A stretch of DNA of 64,000 bases, taken from Rhizobium sp. SSA_523. Lineage in GTDB: Bacteria > Pseudomonadota > Alphaproteobacteria > Rhizobiales > Rhizobiaceae. The notes beneath the pieces are model-generated. The model was not told the DNA's origin. It made no database searches and saw only the letters and a program-made list of their open reading frames with translations. Position 1 is the stretch's first letter. Each line of letters starts with the position of its first letter. Of the stretch, positions 37,383 through 46,846 are shown piece after piece. The translations under genes were made by a program, and so were the position numbers. Where the stretch lies: NCBI RefSeq assembly GCF_030435705.1, contig NZ_CP129382.1:3579694-3643693 (forward strand). The letters run 5' to 3'.

Positions 37383-40310
37383 ATGACCGACACTAGAACC
37401 GACAACAAGACCGCCAGCTCCGACAAGACCGATTATTCCTCCACCCTCTATTTGCCGCAGACGGATTTCCCCATGCGTGCCGGCCTTCCCCAGAAGGAGC
37501 CGGAAATGGCAAAGAAGTGGAAGGAGATGGGTCTCTACAAGAAGCTGCGCGCATCGGCCGCCGGCCGCGAGAAATTCGTGCTGCATGACGGCCCGCCCTA
37601 TGCCAATGGCAATATCCATATCGGCCATGCGCTGAACAAGGTGCTGAAGGACGTCATCACCCGCTCGTTCCAGATGCGGGGCTTCGACTCCAATTACGTG
37701 CCCGGCTGGGATTGCCATGGCCTGCCGATCGAATGGAAGATCGAGGAAGCCTATCGCGCCAGGGGCAAGGATAAGGACGAGGTGCCGATCAACGAATTCC
37801 GGCAGGAATGCCGTGAATTCGCGCAAGGCTGGATCGATATCCAGTCGGAGGAATTCCGCCGCCTCGGCATCGAGGGCGATTTCGACAATCCCTACACCAC
37901 CATGGCCTTCCATTCGGAAGCCCGCATCGCCGGGGAATTGCTGAAGCTCGCCATGAGCGGCCAGCTCTATCGCGGCTCCAAGCCGATCATGTGGTCGGTG
38001 GTGGAGCGCACGGCGCTTGCCGAAGCCGAAGTCGAATATCACGAGGTCGAAAGCGACACGATCTGGGTGAAGTTCCCGATCGAAGCGGGCAAGGGCGATC
38101 TCGCCGGCGCCTGCGTCGTCATCTGGACGACCACGCCCTGGACGATTCCGGGCAACAGGGCCATCTCCTATTCGGGGAAGATCGAATACGGTCTTTACAA
38201 GGTCACGGCCGCGGCCAATGATTTCGGTCCGCAGCCGGGCGAAAAGCTGATCTTCGCCGACAAGCTGGCAGCCGAGGCCTTTGCCAAGGCAAAGCTGGAG
38301 TTCAAGCGTCTGCGTCAGGTGTGGGCGCAGGATCTCGCCGCCATCACCTGCGCCCATCCGCTGGCCTCGCTCGGCTATGACTTCAAAGTCCCGCTGCTCG
38401 ATGGCGATCATGTCACCGATGATGCCGGCACCGGTTTCGTCCACACGGCGCCCAGCCACGGCCGCGAGGACTTCGAGGCCTGGATGGCCAATCTCCGCGC
38501 GCTCGAGGCTCGGGGCATCGACACCAAGATCCCGTTCCCGGTCGATGATGCCGGTTTCTATACCGAGGATGCTCCCGGTTTCGGCCCTTCGGCCGAAGGC
38601 GGTGCCGCCCGCGTGCTTGACGACAATGGCAAGAAGGGCGATGCCAACAAGCGGGTCATCGAGGCGCTGATCGCCACGAACACTTTGTTTGCCCGTGGCC
38701 GCATCAAGCACGAATACCCGCATTCCTGGCGCTCGAAGAAGCCGGTCATCTTCCGCAATACGCCGCAATGGTTCGTCTACATGGACAAGGAGCTGGGGGA
38801 CGGTACGACGCTGCGTTCGCGCGCCCTTTCCGCCATCGACGACACCCGCTTCGTGCCGGCCGGCGGCCAGAACCGCCTGCGCGCCATGATCGAGCAGCGG
38901 CCGGATTGGGTCCTTTCCCGCCAGCGCGCCTGGGGCGTGCCGATCTGCGTCTTTGCGGATGCAGAGGGCAATGTGCTGCGGGACGAGAAGGTGAATGCCC
39001 GCATTCTCGAAGCTTTCGAGAAGGAAGGGGCGGATGCCTGGTTCGCCCAAGGCGCCAAGGAGCGCTTCCTCGGCAACGAGCATGATGGCGAAACGTGGCA
39101 GATGGTCACCGACATTCTCGACGTCTGGTTCGATAGTGGCTCCACCCACACCTTCACGCTGGAAGATCGCCCGGATCTGAAATGGCCGGCCGATGTCTAT
39201 CTGGAAGGGTCAGACCAGCATCGCGGCTGGTTCCATTCCTCGCTTCTGGAAAGCTGCGCCACGCGCGGTCGCGCACCGTACAACGCGGTCGTCACGCACG
39301 GCTTCACCATGGCCGAAGACGGCCGCAAAATGTCGAAATCGCTCGGCAATACGGTGACGCCGCAGGATGTGATGAAGGAATCCGGCGCCGATATCCTGCG
39401 CCTCTGGGTCATGTCGACCGATTATGCGGAGGATCAGCGCCTCGGCAAGACGATCATCCAGACCAATATCGATGCCTATCGCAAGATCCGCAACACGATC
39501 CGCTGGATGCTCGGCACGCTCGCCCACGACAAGGGCGAAGAAATCGCCTACGCCGATCTGCCGGAGCTGGAAAAGCTGATGCTGCACCGGCTCTCCGAGC
39601 TCGACCAGCTGGTGCGCAAGGGCTATGACGATTTCGATTTCAAGCGCATCGTCCGGGCGCTCTCGGATTTCGCCAATGTGGAATTGTCGGCCTTCTATTT
39701 CGATATCCGCAAGGACACGCTCTATTGCGAGGCGCCTTCCAGCCTGAAACGCCGCGCCGCCCTGCATGTCATCCGCAAGCTCTTCGACTGCCTGGTCCTG
39801 TGGTTTGCCCCGATGATGCCCTTCACCACGGAAGAGGCCTGGCTGAGCCGCGATCCCTCGGCCGGCTCGGTCCATCTGGAACAGTTCCCGGTCATCCCCG
39901 CGGAATGGGAAAACGGCCAGGTTGCGGAGAAATGGAAGCATGTCCGCACGGTGCGCCGTGCCGTGACCGGCGCGCTGGAAATCGAGCGCAGGGAAAAGCG
40001 CATCGGCTCGTCCCTGGAGGCCGCACCGATCGTGCATGTGGCGGATCCGGACCTCATGAAGGCGCTGGAAGGGCTGGATTTCGCCGAAATCTGCATCACG
40101 TCGGATATTTCTGTGGTGGCCGGCGAGGGCCCCGCAGAGGCCTTCCGTCTGGAGGACGCGGCCAGGGTCGCGGTGGAGCCGAAGCTTGCCGAAGGCACGC
40201 GCTGCGCCCGGTCGTGGAAGATCACGAAGGATGTCGGCTCCGATCCCGATTATCCCGATGTCTCGGCGCGCGATGCCAAGGCCTTGCGGGAGCTGGCGCA
40301 GATCGCCTGA
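37383..40310 (+). CDS. ileS: Isoleucyl-tRNA synthetase
   Basis: This 975-residue class I synthetase charges tRNA-Ile and edits valine. The HIGH motif is in [16 protein letters not shown] near residue 70, and the KMSKS loop is in [13 protein letters not shown] near residue 646. The editing domain has [18 protein letters not shown] near residue 242. The length and N-terminal extension are typical. ATG at 37383 gives [10 protein letters not shown]; the ribosome site is weak. Confidence 0.97.
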   Translation: MTDTRTDNKTASSDKTDYSSTLYLPQTDFPMRAGLPQKEPEMAKKWKEMGLYKKLRASAAGREKFVLHDGPPYANGNIHIGHALNKVLKDVITRSFQMRGFDSNYVPGWDCHGLPIEWKIEEAYRARGKDKDEVPINEFRQECREFAQGWIDIQSEEFRRLGIEGDFDNPYTTMAFHSEARIAGELLKLAMSGQLYRGSKPIMWSVVERTALAEAEVEYHEVESDTIWVKFPIEAGKGDLAGACVVIWTTTPWTIPGNRAISYSGKIEYGLYKVTAAANDFGPQPGEKLIFADKLAAEAFAKAKLEFKRLRQVWAQDLAAITCAHPLASLGYDFKVPLLDGDHVTDDAGTGFVHTAPSHGREDFEAWMANLRALEARGIDTKIPFPVDDAGFYTEDAPGFGPSAEGGAARVLDDNGKKGDANKRVIEALIATNTLFARGRIKHEYPHSWRSKKPVIFRNTPQWFVYMDKELGDGTTLRSRALSAIDDTRFVPAGGQNRLRAMIEQRPDWVLSRQRAWGVPICVFADAEGNVLRDEKVNARILEAFEKEGADAWFAQGAKERFLGNEHDGETWQMVTDILDVWFDSGSTHTFTLEDRPDLKWPADVYLEGSDQHRGWFHSSLLESCATRGRAPYNAVVTHGFTMAEDGRKMSKSLGNTVTPQDVMKESGADILRLWVMSTDYAEDQRLGKTIIQTNIDAYRKIRNTIRWMLGTLAHDKGEEIAYADLPELEKLMLHRLSELDQLVRKGYDDFDFKRIVRALSDFANVELSAFYFDIRKDTLYCEAPSSLKRRAALHVIRKLFDCLVLWFAPMMPFTTEEAWLSRDPSAGSVHLEQFPVIPAEWENGQVAEKWKHVRTVRRAVTGALEIERREKRIGSSLEAAPIVHVADPDLMKALEGLDFAEICITSDISVVAGEGPAEAFRLEDAARVAVEPKLAEGTRCARSWKITKDVGSDPDYPDVSARDAKALRELAQIA

Positions 40311-40320
40311 CAAGCATGGG

Positions 40321-40351
40321 CCGGATGATTGCGCTTTGGCGCGTCATCCGG
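40321..40351 (+). terminator. Hairpin after ileS
   Basis: CCGGATGA at 40321-40328 pairs with TCATCCGG at 40344-40351, with an inner GCGC/GCGC pair. It begins 11 bases after the ileS stop. No long T run follows. Confidence 0.45.
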
Positions 40352-40491
40352 TAAGTCTTGCCGGAATTGGTGGTCTGCCTGAAATTGGCCGGATTTTTCC
40401 GTCATGGCTCGCGCAATCATGGTGCGGGCTCACGGGCGCATAGGCGTTTTGGCTCGCAGGCGTTGTGAAGGACGCCGCTGGAAGGGGTTGA

Positions 40492-41121
40492 ATGAAGACG
40501 ATGCAGGGAATTCGTGCAGGTCTTGGCATCTGCGTTGTCACTGCTGTTGCAGCGGGCGTCTCCGGCTGCGTGTCCAGCCCGACCTATGGCACGAGCAAGA
40601 CGGCGGGCGAGCAACTGGTCGACGACCTTGGCCAGTCCCTGGCGTTCTCGCAGGATGCCGCCAACAAGGATACGCGCTACAATCCGCGGCCGAAGCTCGT
40701 CGTCAGCAAGTCGGCAGAAAGCTCGCTGCCGCCGCCGCAGGCCTCGCTGGCCGGGCGCGACAACAATCCCAACTGGGTGGAATCTCCGGAAGAGACGCGC
40801 GCGCGCCTGCGTCTGGAAGCGGAAGAGAACAGGAATAACCCGAATTATCGCTCGCCGCTGCTTGCCGGCAATGGCACAGCGGGGACGATGACGGAAACCC
40901 AGCGCTGGGAAGCCTTCCGCAAGGCGCGCGCCAATGCCGAAAGCCCCGGCATCAGCGGCCAGCGCCGGACGCTGACCGAGCCGCCGACGCAATATCGTCT
41001 GGCCGACAATGCGGCCCTGACGGATCTCGGCGAACCGGAGCTGAAGAAGGAACGCGAGCGCAAGAAATCCGCTGCCTCCGCCGCCAGCAACACCTCCTCC
41101 TGGTGGAACCCCTTCAAGTAA
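40492..41121 (+). CDS. Putative outer-membrane or periplasmic lipoprotein
   Basis: The 209-residue protein has a lipoprotein signal peptide with a lipobox (AAGVSGC) placing the lipidated Cys near residue 26. The rest is hydrophilic, rich in Asn, Arg and Ser, and likely disordered, ending in a SSWWNPFK tail. Homologues seem limited to Rhizobiales from my memory of similar sequences. No function is known. It lies behind ileS, 181 bases apart, and has its own start. Confidence 0.7.
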   Translation: MKTMQGIRAGLGICVVTAVAAGVSGCVSSPTYGTSKTAGEQLVDDLGQSLAFSQDAANKDTRYNPRPKLVVSKSAESSLPPPQASLAGRDNNPNWVESPEETRARLRLEAEENRNNPNYRSPLLAGNGTAGTMTETQRWEAFRKARANAESPGISGQRRTLTEPPTQYRLADNAALTDLGEPELKKERERKKSAASAASNTSSWWNPFK

Positions 41122-41264
41122 GGTCCTGCCGCTATCATCAGAAGCCAGGGAAAGCCGGGCCGAGCTTGAGGAAAGCCGTGCCTGCGGTTCCCTTCATGCT
41201 CCGGCTGGCACGATTCTCTCCGATCAAGCTGCGGCCGAAGCGGTATATTGGGCCTGCAAGGCGG

Positions 41265-41741
41265 TCAATCTTGCCCGATTCCGCCACCGTCCCGTCGCCT
41301 GGTTTGAAAAAACCTCAGCAGAAGAGAGGCTGCCTCCGTTTCGGCAATGCCGGAATAGACATCCGGCGCATGATGGCAGGTCGGCTGGTTGAAGAAGCGC
41401 ACGCCGCTTTCCACCGCGCCGCCTTTCGGATCGCTGGCGCCATAATAGAGACGCCGGATACGGGCAAAGGAAATTGCGGCGGCGCACATGGTGCAGGGTT
41501 CCAGCGTGACATAGAGATCGGCCCCGGCCAGCCGCTCCTGTCCCAGTGCCTCGCAGGCATAGCGGATGGCGGCGATTTCCGCATGGGCCGTCACGTCGTG
41601 GGTCTGCCGGGTCATGTTGCCGGCGCGTGCAATGATGGCGCCGTTGACAACGACCACGGCGCCGATCGGCACTTCATCTCGCTCTGCCGCCTTGCGCGCC
41701 TCTTCCAGCGCAGCAACCATGAAAGGATTTGTGCCGCTCAT
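41265..41741 (-). CDS. tadA: tRNA-specific adenosine deaminase TadA
   Basis: This 158-residue enzyme deaminates wobble adenosine-34 to inosine in tRNA-Arg. The zinc site is clear: HAEIAAI near residue 53 supplies the His and the catalytic Glu, and PCTMCAAAIS near residue 82 supplies the two Cys. It is divergent from rluB. Confidence 0.93.
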   Translation of the reverse strand: MSGTNPFMVAALEEARKAAERDEVPIGAVVVVNGAIIARAGNMTRQTHDVTAHAEIAAIRYACEALGQERLAGADLYVTLEPCTMCAAAISFARIRRLYYGASDPKGGAVESGVRFFNQPTCHHAPDVYSGIAETEAASLLLRFFQTRRRDGGGIGQD

Positions 41742-41912
41742 CCCGCTTTTTTCCTCTTAACCCGGCGGACGCGAAGTGGTAGCAACGAAGCAACTCCCTT
41801 GTCCAACCCTCTTGTCGCGCGCAGGTGATCTCGTCAGCGACCAGGCGCAACTTCAAGTCAACCGCGATGCCCGGGCCGTGTCCCGCCGGCAGACGCCTCA
41901 GGCAAACAACAA

Positions 41913-44075
41913 ATGAGCTTCAAAGACAAGCCGAAGCGCGACGCGGGGAAAACCTTCGGTCGCGACACGAAGAAGACCACAGCCGGCAAACGCCCGGACG
42001 GCAAAGCCAAGCGGCCGGACGGCGGCGACAAGCGCCCCGAAGGCAAAGCCAAGCGGCCGGAAGGCGCGCAGAAGACCTTCGAGGCTGCCGCCAGGGCGCC
42101 GCGCAAGCCGGCCGCCCAGGCCGTGGCGGCAGAGCCCGCTTCCGAGGGCAAGCCCGAGCGCATTTCGAAGATCCTGGCGCGGGCCGGCGTCGCGTCGCGT
42201 CGCGACGTGGAGCGGATGATCATGGATGGCCGCGTGCGGCTGAACGGTCAGCTTCTCGACACGCCGGTGGTCAATGCCACCCTGGCCGACAAGATCGAGG
42301 TCGATGGCGAACCGATCCGCGGCATCGAGCGTACCCGCCTGTGGCTCTACCACAAGCCTGCGGGCCTGGTGACGACGAATGCGGATCCCGAAGGACGGCC
42401 GACGGTCTTCGACAACCTGCCCGGCGAATTGCCGCGGGTCATGTCGGTCGGCCGGCTCGATATCAATACGGAGGGCCTGCTCCTCCTGACCAATGATGGC
42501 GGCCTGTCGCGCGTTCTGGAACTGCCGACCACGGGATGGCTGCGGCGTTACCGCGTCCGCGCGCATGGCGATGTCAGCCAGGAGGATCTCGACAAACTAA
42601 AGGACGGCATTGCCGTCGACGGCATTCTCTACGGCGCCATCGACGCGACGCTGGACCGCACCCAGGGGCACAATGTGTGGATCACCATGGGTCTTCGCGA
42701 GGGCAAGAACCGCGAGATCAAGAACGTGCTCGGCGCGCTCGGCCTCGAGGTCAACCGCCTCATCCGCATTTCCTACGGGCCCTTCCAGCTTGGCGACCTG
42801 CCGGAAGGCCATGTGGTGGAAGTGCGCGGCCGCATGCTGCGCGACCAGCTTGGTCCGCGCCTGATCGAGGAATCCAAGGCGAATTTCGACGCGCCGATCT
42901 ATAGCAGCGGTCCTGCAGACGATGAGGCGCCGCAGCCGAAGGCCGCCGGTGGACGGCGCGATGAGGGCGGCTGGGGTGCCGAGGAGCGTCAGGAGCGGCC
43001 GAAGGGTCGTCTCGACACCCGGCCCGAGCGTGACGGCGAAGGCCGCGATGGTGGGCGCGATCGCCCGCGCGGCAAGGATCAGGGCCGCGATCAGGATCGC
43101 GGTGGCAAGGATTTTGCAAAGCGCGGCGGCAAGCCGGGCGAGGGCAAATTCGGCGACGGCAAATTTGGCGACGACAAGGCCAAGAAGCGTCTGCCGCTCG
43201 GCACTTCCCGCACCGCCAATGTCTGGATGGCGCCCGGCGCCCGGCCGACGGCCGATGGCGGCACCAAGAAATCGGCCCGGGCCGAGGCCGAGCGCCTTTT
43301 CAACAAGGGTGGTGAGCCCGAGCGCCGCACCTCCAGCATCCCGATCAACCGCGTCGAAGGCGATAGCGACTGGATCCGCGCCGAAGCGCCGGTGCGTCGC
43401 CCGCGCGATGAGGACCAGGAGGGTTCCGGCCGGCGCGACAGAGGTGACCGTGGCGACAGAGGCGACCGTCCGGCGCGTGGCGATCGCAGCGACAGGGGGG
43501 GTCGTGGTGATCGTCCGGCACGGGGCGATCGTAGCGAGCGTCCCGCATCGGACCGCCCGCGCGCCGACCGCAGGCCGCGCGAGGATGGCGACAGGCCACG
43601 TTCCAAGCCCTACGGATCGGGCTCCGGTCCCGGTCGCTCTCCGCGGGAAGCGGCCGAACGGGCCTTCAGCCGTCCCTCCGGTGAGCGTTCTTATGGAGAT
43701 CGCTCCTCGGGCAACCGCTCCGACGAGGCGCGTTCGGAAGGCGGCCGTGGCGGTTTCGGCGAAAGGCCCTCCGGCGGCAGGCCGGGTGCAAAACCTTTCG
43801 GCAGCAAGCCGTTTGGCGCAAAGCCCTCGGGTGGAAAGCCGTCTGGCGGAAAGCCCTCCGGTGGGAAGCCCTCTGGCGCAACGCCGGGCAAAGGTTTCGG
43901 CGGCAAAGGTTTCGGTGGCAAGGGTTCCGGCGGCAAATCCGAAGGCCGTCCTTCGGGCGGCTCTCCCTCCGGCGGGCGCCCCTTCGGGGGCAAGCCTTCG
44001 GGCGGCCGCGGTCCCGGTTCCGGCTCTGGTTCGAGGGGCGGCGGCGGCTCGCGTTCCAGAACACCGAGAGGATGA
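41913..44075 (+). CDS. rluB: 23S rRNA pseudouridine synthase RluB-like with a very long disordered tail
   Basis: The 720-residue protein has four parts. Residues 1-85 are a Lys/Arg-rich extension with repeats of GDKRPEGKAKRPEG type. Residues about 87-135 are an S4 RNA-binding domain (ISKILARAGVASRRDVERMI). Residues about 145-330 are the pseudouridine synthase, with catalytic Asp in GRLDINTEGLLLLTNDGG. Residues 340-720 are low-complexity, rich in Gly, Arg, Ser and Lys, with repeats such as GDRxDRG and KPSGG. The tail is about 380 residues, longer than the enzyme domain. rsmD follows within six bases. Confidence 0.9.
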   Translation: MSFKDKPKRDAGKTFGRDTKKTTAGKRPDGKAKRPDGGDKRPEGKAKRPEGAQKTFEAAARAPRKPAAQAVAAEPASEGKPERISKILARAGVASRRDVERMIMDGRVRLNGQLLDTPVVNATLADKIEVDGEPIRGIERTRLWLYHKPAGLVTTNADPEGRPTVFDNLPGELPRVMSVGRLDINTEGLLLLTNDGGLSRVLELPTTGWLRRYRVRAHGDVSQEDLDKLKDGIAVDGILYGAIDATLDRTQGHNVWITMGLREGKNREIKNVLGALGLEVNRLIRISYGPFQLGDLPEGHVVEVRGRMLRDQLGPRLIEESKANFDAPIYSSGPADDEAPQPKAAGGRRDEGGWGAEERQERPKGRLDTRPERDGEGRDGGRDRPRGKDQGRDQDRGGKDFAKRGGKPGEGKFGDGKFGDDKAKKRLPLGTSRTANVWMAPGARPTADGGTKKSARAEAERLFNKGGEPERRTSSIPINRVEGDSDWIRAEAPVRRPRDEDQEGSGRRDRGDRGDRGDRPARGDRSDRGGRGDRPARGDRSERPASDRPRADRRPREDGDRPRSKPYGSGSGPGRSPREAAERAFSRPSGERSYGDRSSGNRSDEARSEGGRGGFGERPSGGRPGAKPFGSKPFGAKPSGGKPSGGKPSGGKPSGATPGKGFGGKGFGGKGSGGKSEGRPSGGSPSGGRPFGGKPSGGRGPGSGSGSRGGGGSRSRTPRG

Positions 44076-44081
44076 TGCGAC

Positions 44082-44642
44082 GTGCGGATCGTAGGTGGTG
44101 AGTTTCGTGGCCGCGCGCTGGCCACGCCCAAATCCAACGCGATCCGGCCGACCATCGACCGGACGCGCGAGAGCCTGTTCAACATCATCAACCACGTCTA
44201 TCCGGACGCGGTCGAGGGAACGCGCATCATCGATCTTTTCGCCGGCACAGGCGCGGTCGGGCTGGAGGCCCTGTCGCGCGGTTGCCGCAGCGCCCTTTTC
44301 GTCGAAAACAGCATAGAGGGCCGCGGTCTGCTATGGGAGAATATCGACCATCTCGGCCTGCACGGCCGTGCCCGCATTCTCCGGCGCGACGCGACCCGTC
44401 TTGGTGATGTCGGCACCATGGAGCCCTGTCATTTCCTGTTTGCCGATCCGCCCTATGGCCAGGGCCTGGGGGAGGCGGCGGTGAAGGCTGCGCATGAGGG
44501 CGGCTGGCTTCTTGCCGGCGCACTGGTCGTGCTGGAGGAGCGAAGCGATGTGACGCTGTCTCTCGATACGGTCTTTCAGCCGCTGGAGCAGCGGCGTTTC
44601 GGCGATACGCGCGTCGACTTCTTCCGCTACAAGCCAAGCTGA
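44082..44642 (+). CDS. rsmD: 16S rRNA (guanine966-N2)-methyltransferase RsmD
   Basis: The 186-residue enzyme methylates G966 of 16S rRNA. It has MRIVGGEFRGRALATP at the N-terminus, the SAM motif DLFAGTGAVGLEALSRG near residue 50, and the N6-type DPPYG motif near residue 126. The start is a GTG six bases after rluB, so the two rRNA-modifying genes are an operon. Confidence 0.93.
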   Translation: MRIVGGEFRGRALATPKSNAIRPTIDRTRESLFNIINHVYPDAVEGTRIIDLFAGTGAVGLEALSRGCRSALFVENSIEGRGLLWENIDHLGLHGRARILRRDATRLGDVGTMEPCHFLFADPPYGQGLGEAAVKAAHEGGWLLAGALVVLEERSDVTLSLDTVFQPLEQRRFGDTRVDFFRYKPS

Positions 44643-44680
44643 CCTGATCCGCCTGGACAGATTGACCTGAGCAGGGCCCA

Positions 44681-44747
44681 ACCTGACCAAATTCACCTGA
44701 CCAAATCCACCTGACCAAACCACCTGAATAAGCCAGCTGAACAAGCC
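44681..44747 (+). repeat. 13-14-bp degenerate tandem repeat after rsmD
   Basis: Five units, ACCTGACCAAATTC, ACCTGACCAAATCC, ACCTGACCAAACC, ACCTGAATAAGCC and AGCTGAACAAGCC, occupy 44681-44747. More degenerate ACCTGA copies precede them. They fill the spacer to the next gene. Confidence 0.8.
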
Positions 44748-44766
44748 GTCCCGAAGGAGCCTGCGC

Positions 44767-45639
44767 ATGAACACGAGGTTGTCGCTGCCCGACCCGCGTG
44801 ACGCCTCCGAGAGGCCGGCGGGTTCAGCGCCGCGGGTCGCGCTTGCGTTGGGCGGCGGCGGTGCGCGCGGCATTGCCCATATCGCCATCATCGAGGCGCT
44901 GGACGAAATGGGCATTCGCCCCGTCGCCATTGCCGGCTCATCGATCGGCGCGATTTTCGGTGCGGGCATGGCGGCGGGCATGACAGGCGCGGAGATGCGC
45001 GCCTTCTCCATCGAAACGCTCGGCAATCGGGCCGCCGTCCTCAACCGTTTGTGGTCGCTTGGTCCGGGAAGCATGCGCGATACGGTCGGCGGCTTCCGGC
45101 TGGGTCATTTCAACCTGGAACGCATCCTCACCGCCTTCCTGCCGCAGCAGGTGCCGCAGACCTTCGAGGACCTGCAGATCCCTCTGAAGATCGCCGTGAC
45201 CGATTATTACGGCCAGTCGGAGGCCATCCTCGAAGAGGGCGAATTGCGCCTTGCCATTGCCGCCTCGGCGGCCATTCCGGGCCTGTTCATGCCGGTGCGG
45301 ATCAATGGCCGCATCATGGTCGATGGCGGCATTTTCAATCCCATTCCTTACGAGCATGTGGCGGATGGCGCCGATATCGTCATCGGCGTCGATGTCGTCG
45401 GCGGGCCGGAAGGGGATGGCACACATCCGCCCAACCGGATCGAAAGCATGTTCGGCGCCAGCCAGCTGATGATGCAGGCCTGTATTGCGCTGAAACTCAA
45501 GCTGCACTCGCCGCAGCTTTTCCTGCGGCCGCCGGTCAGCCGCTTCGGCGTCATGGATTTTCTGAAAGTGCGGGAGATCCTGGCCGAGACCGAAGGCGTC
45601 AAGGAGGAACTGAAGCGCAGCCTGGGCAGCCTGCTCTAG
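44767..45639 (+). CDS. Patatin-like phospholipase, RssA-like
   Basis: The 290-residue protein has the patatin core: GGGGARGIAHIAIIEAL near residue 30, nucleophile elbow AGSSIGAIFGA with Ser near residue 58, and dyad Asp in MVDGGIFNP near residue 182. It is of the RssA/NTE-like group, a possible lysophospholipase. Its original downstream terminator at 46737-46767 is now separated by an IS110-type element starting right after its TAG stop. Confidence 0.88.
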   Translation: MNTRLSLPDPRDASERPAGSAPRVALALGGGGARGIAHIAIIEALDEMGIRPVAIAGSSIGAIFGAGMAAGMTGAEMRAFSIETLGNRAAVLNRLWSLGPGSMRDTVGGFRLGHFNLERILTAFLPQQVPQTFEDLQIPLKIAVTDYYGQSEAILEEGELRLAIAASAAIPGLFMPVRINGRIMVDGGIFNPIPYEHVADGADIVIGVDVVGGPEGDGTHPPNRIESMFGASQLMMQACIALKLKLHSPQLFLRPPVSRFGVMDFLKVREILAETEGVKEELKRSLGSLL

Positions 45640-46681
45640 AGTATCCGTTTTGATCAAGTGGGTTTTGGCGTCCATTTTCGATTTTTCCGCAGGAGAGCGT
45701 TTGCCAGCACGATGAGCTTTCGCATGACTGCTGTTATGGCGACTTTCGGTGGTTTTCCGGCGGCTTTGAGCTGGTCGTATTTGGCACTGAGGTCCGGGTT
45801 GAAACGACAGGCAACGAGGGCTGGCATGTAAAGTGCCTGCCGAACGATGGCCCTCCCGCCAGCGATGAAAGCGCGTCCGGTCCATCGTCCGGACTGGCGG
45901 CTCATGGGGGCAAGACCGCAAAGGGCTGCGGCTGTTTTCTCCTCCAATTCGCCCAGTTCCGGCATCTCGATAAGAAGCGTGAAGGCCGTGACCTGAGATA
46001 TGCCGGGGATCGAGACAAGGATATCGAACCTGGCCTTCAGGGTCGTATCTTCGATAATCAAGGCCATGATGGCCTCATCCACGGCCTTGATCTGCCGCTC
46101 GATCTGCCGAAGCCTGTCGATATTTTGTCTCTTCAAGAGCAGGTTGGACAGGGTCTTCGACCTGTTCTTCGCGGCGGTCCTGTCCTTGATCAGGGCCAGA
46201 CGAGCGATATGCAACTCTTTCAGATCATTGCGGATTTGCGTGTCGGTCTCAAGAATGCGCGGTTGAAGAAGCGCGCCGTAACGCGCCAGCAGTCCAGCAT
46301 CGATCCGGTCTGTTTTGGCAAGTCTGCCAGTGGCTTGCGCGAAGCGCCTTGCAAGGCGGGGATTGACCTTGGAGAGGCCAAGCCTTGCACCATCATGAAG
46401 CGCTCGAAGGCCTTGTGATAAGGGCCGGTGGGTTCATAGACAATGCGTGCCACTGTCTTTGCGCCGATCCATCTGACAATGGCGGCAAATCCCTTGCGGT
46501 CATTGGCAACCTTCAGTGATTGGCCATCCGGCAGGCTGTGCAGATCGATATGGTCTTTCGAGATGTCTGCGCCGATGGTAATATCCGTCATCTTTTCTGA
46601 TCTCCCATGCTTGTCATCCGAGCCCAAAGCTCGGGTATCCGTTCAGGACGATTGGAAAAGATGGGGGCGATCACACTCTAG
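45640..46681 (-). mobile_element. IS110-family insertion element, probably inactive
   Basis: CTCTAG at 45634-45639 (the end of the patatin gene) recurs at 46676-46681, and the segment between these copies, about 1.04 kb, encloses the transposase and a short upstream leader. The two ends also share an inverted CTAGAGT. GTATCCGTT is found near both ends (45641-45649 and 46635-46643). Boundaries are inferred. The leader before the transposase is only about 85 bases, short for the bridge RNA reported in IS110 elements. Confidence 0.65.
45654..46591 (-). pseudogene. IS110-family transposase with a frameshift
   Basis: The N-terminal part (start at 46591, MTDITIGADISKDHIDLH) has the DEDD nuclease domain with IVYEPTGPYH. 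Around 46371-46385 the frame breaks. In the next frame the expected sequence continues: KVNPRLARRFAQATGRLAK and TDRIDAGLLARYGALLQPRI, leading into the C-terminal part (transposase-20 domain, IPGISQVTAFTLLIEMPEL and SGRWTGRAFIAGGRAIVR). One base missing near 46376 explains it. Restored length is about 312 residues, near the small end of the family. Confidence 0.88.
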
Positions 46682-46736
46682 CTCGGCCCGGCATTCGCAA
46701 GACTGGCGGCCTGCATGTCCACGATCCGTCCCCCAT

Positions 46737-46774
46737 CGCCGGAAGAGGAGGGCCGTCCTCTCCGGCGCTTCTTT
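46737..46774 (+). terminator. Displaced terminator of the patatin gene
   Basis: CGCCGG-A-AGAGGA at 46737-46749 pairs with TCCTCTCCGGCG at 46756-46767, with one bulged base, followed by CTTCTTT. The T-rich side fits plus-strand transcription from the patatin gene, from which the IS now separates it. Confidence 0.65.
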
Positions 46775-46846
46775 ATCTCACCAAGAAGCAAGAAAATCAT
46801 AAGACAAGCAGGTCTAGCAAAACTGCGACAGCGCTTTTGCGTCCGG

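Noticed and set aside
42597..44195. Threonine/alanine-rich 532-codon frame antisense to rluB
   Set aside because: It is the mirror of the Gly/Arg-rich rluB tail; it has no start signal and no domain.
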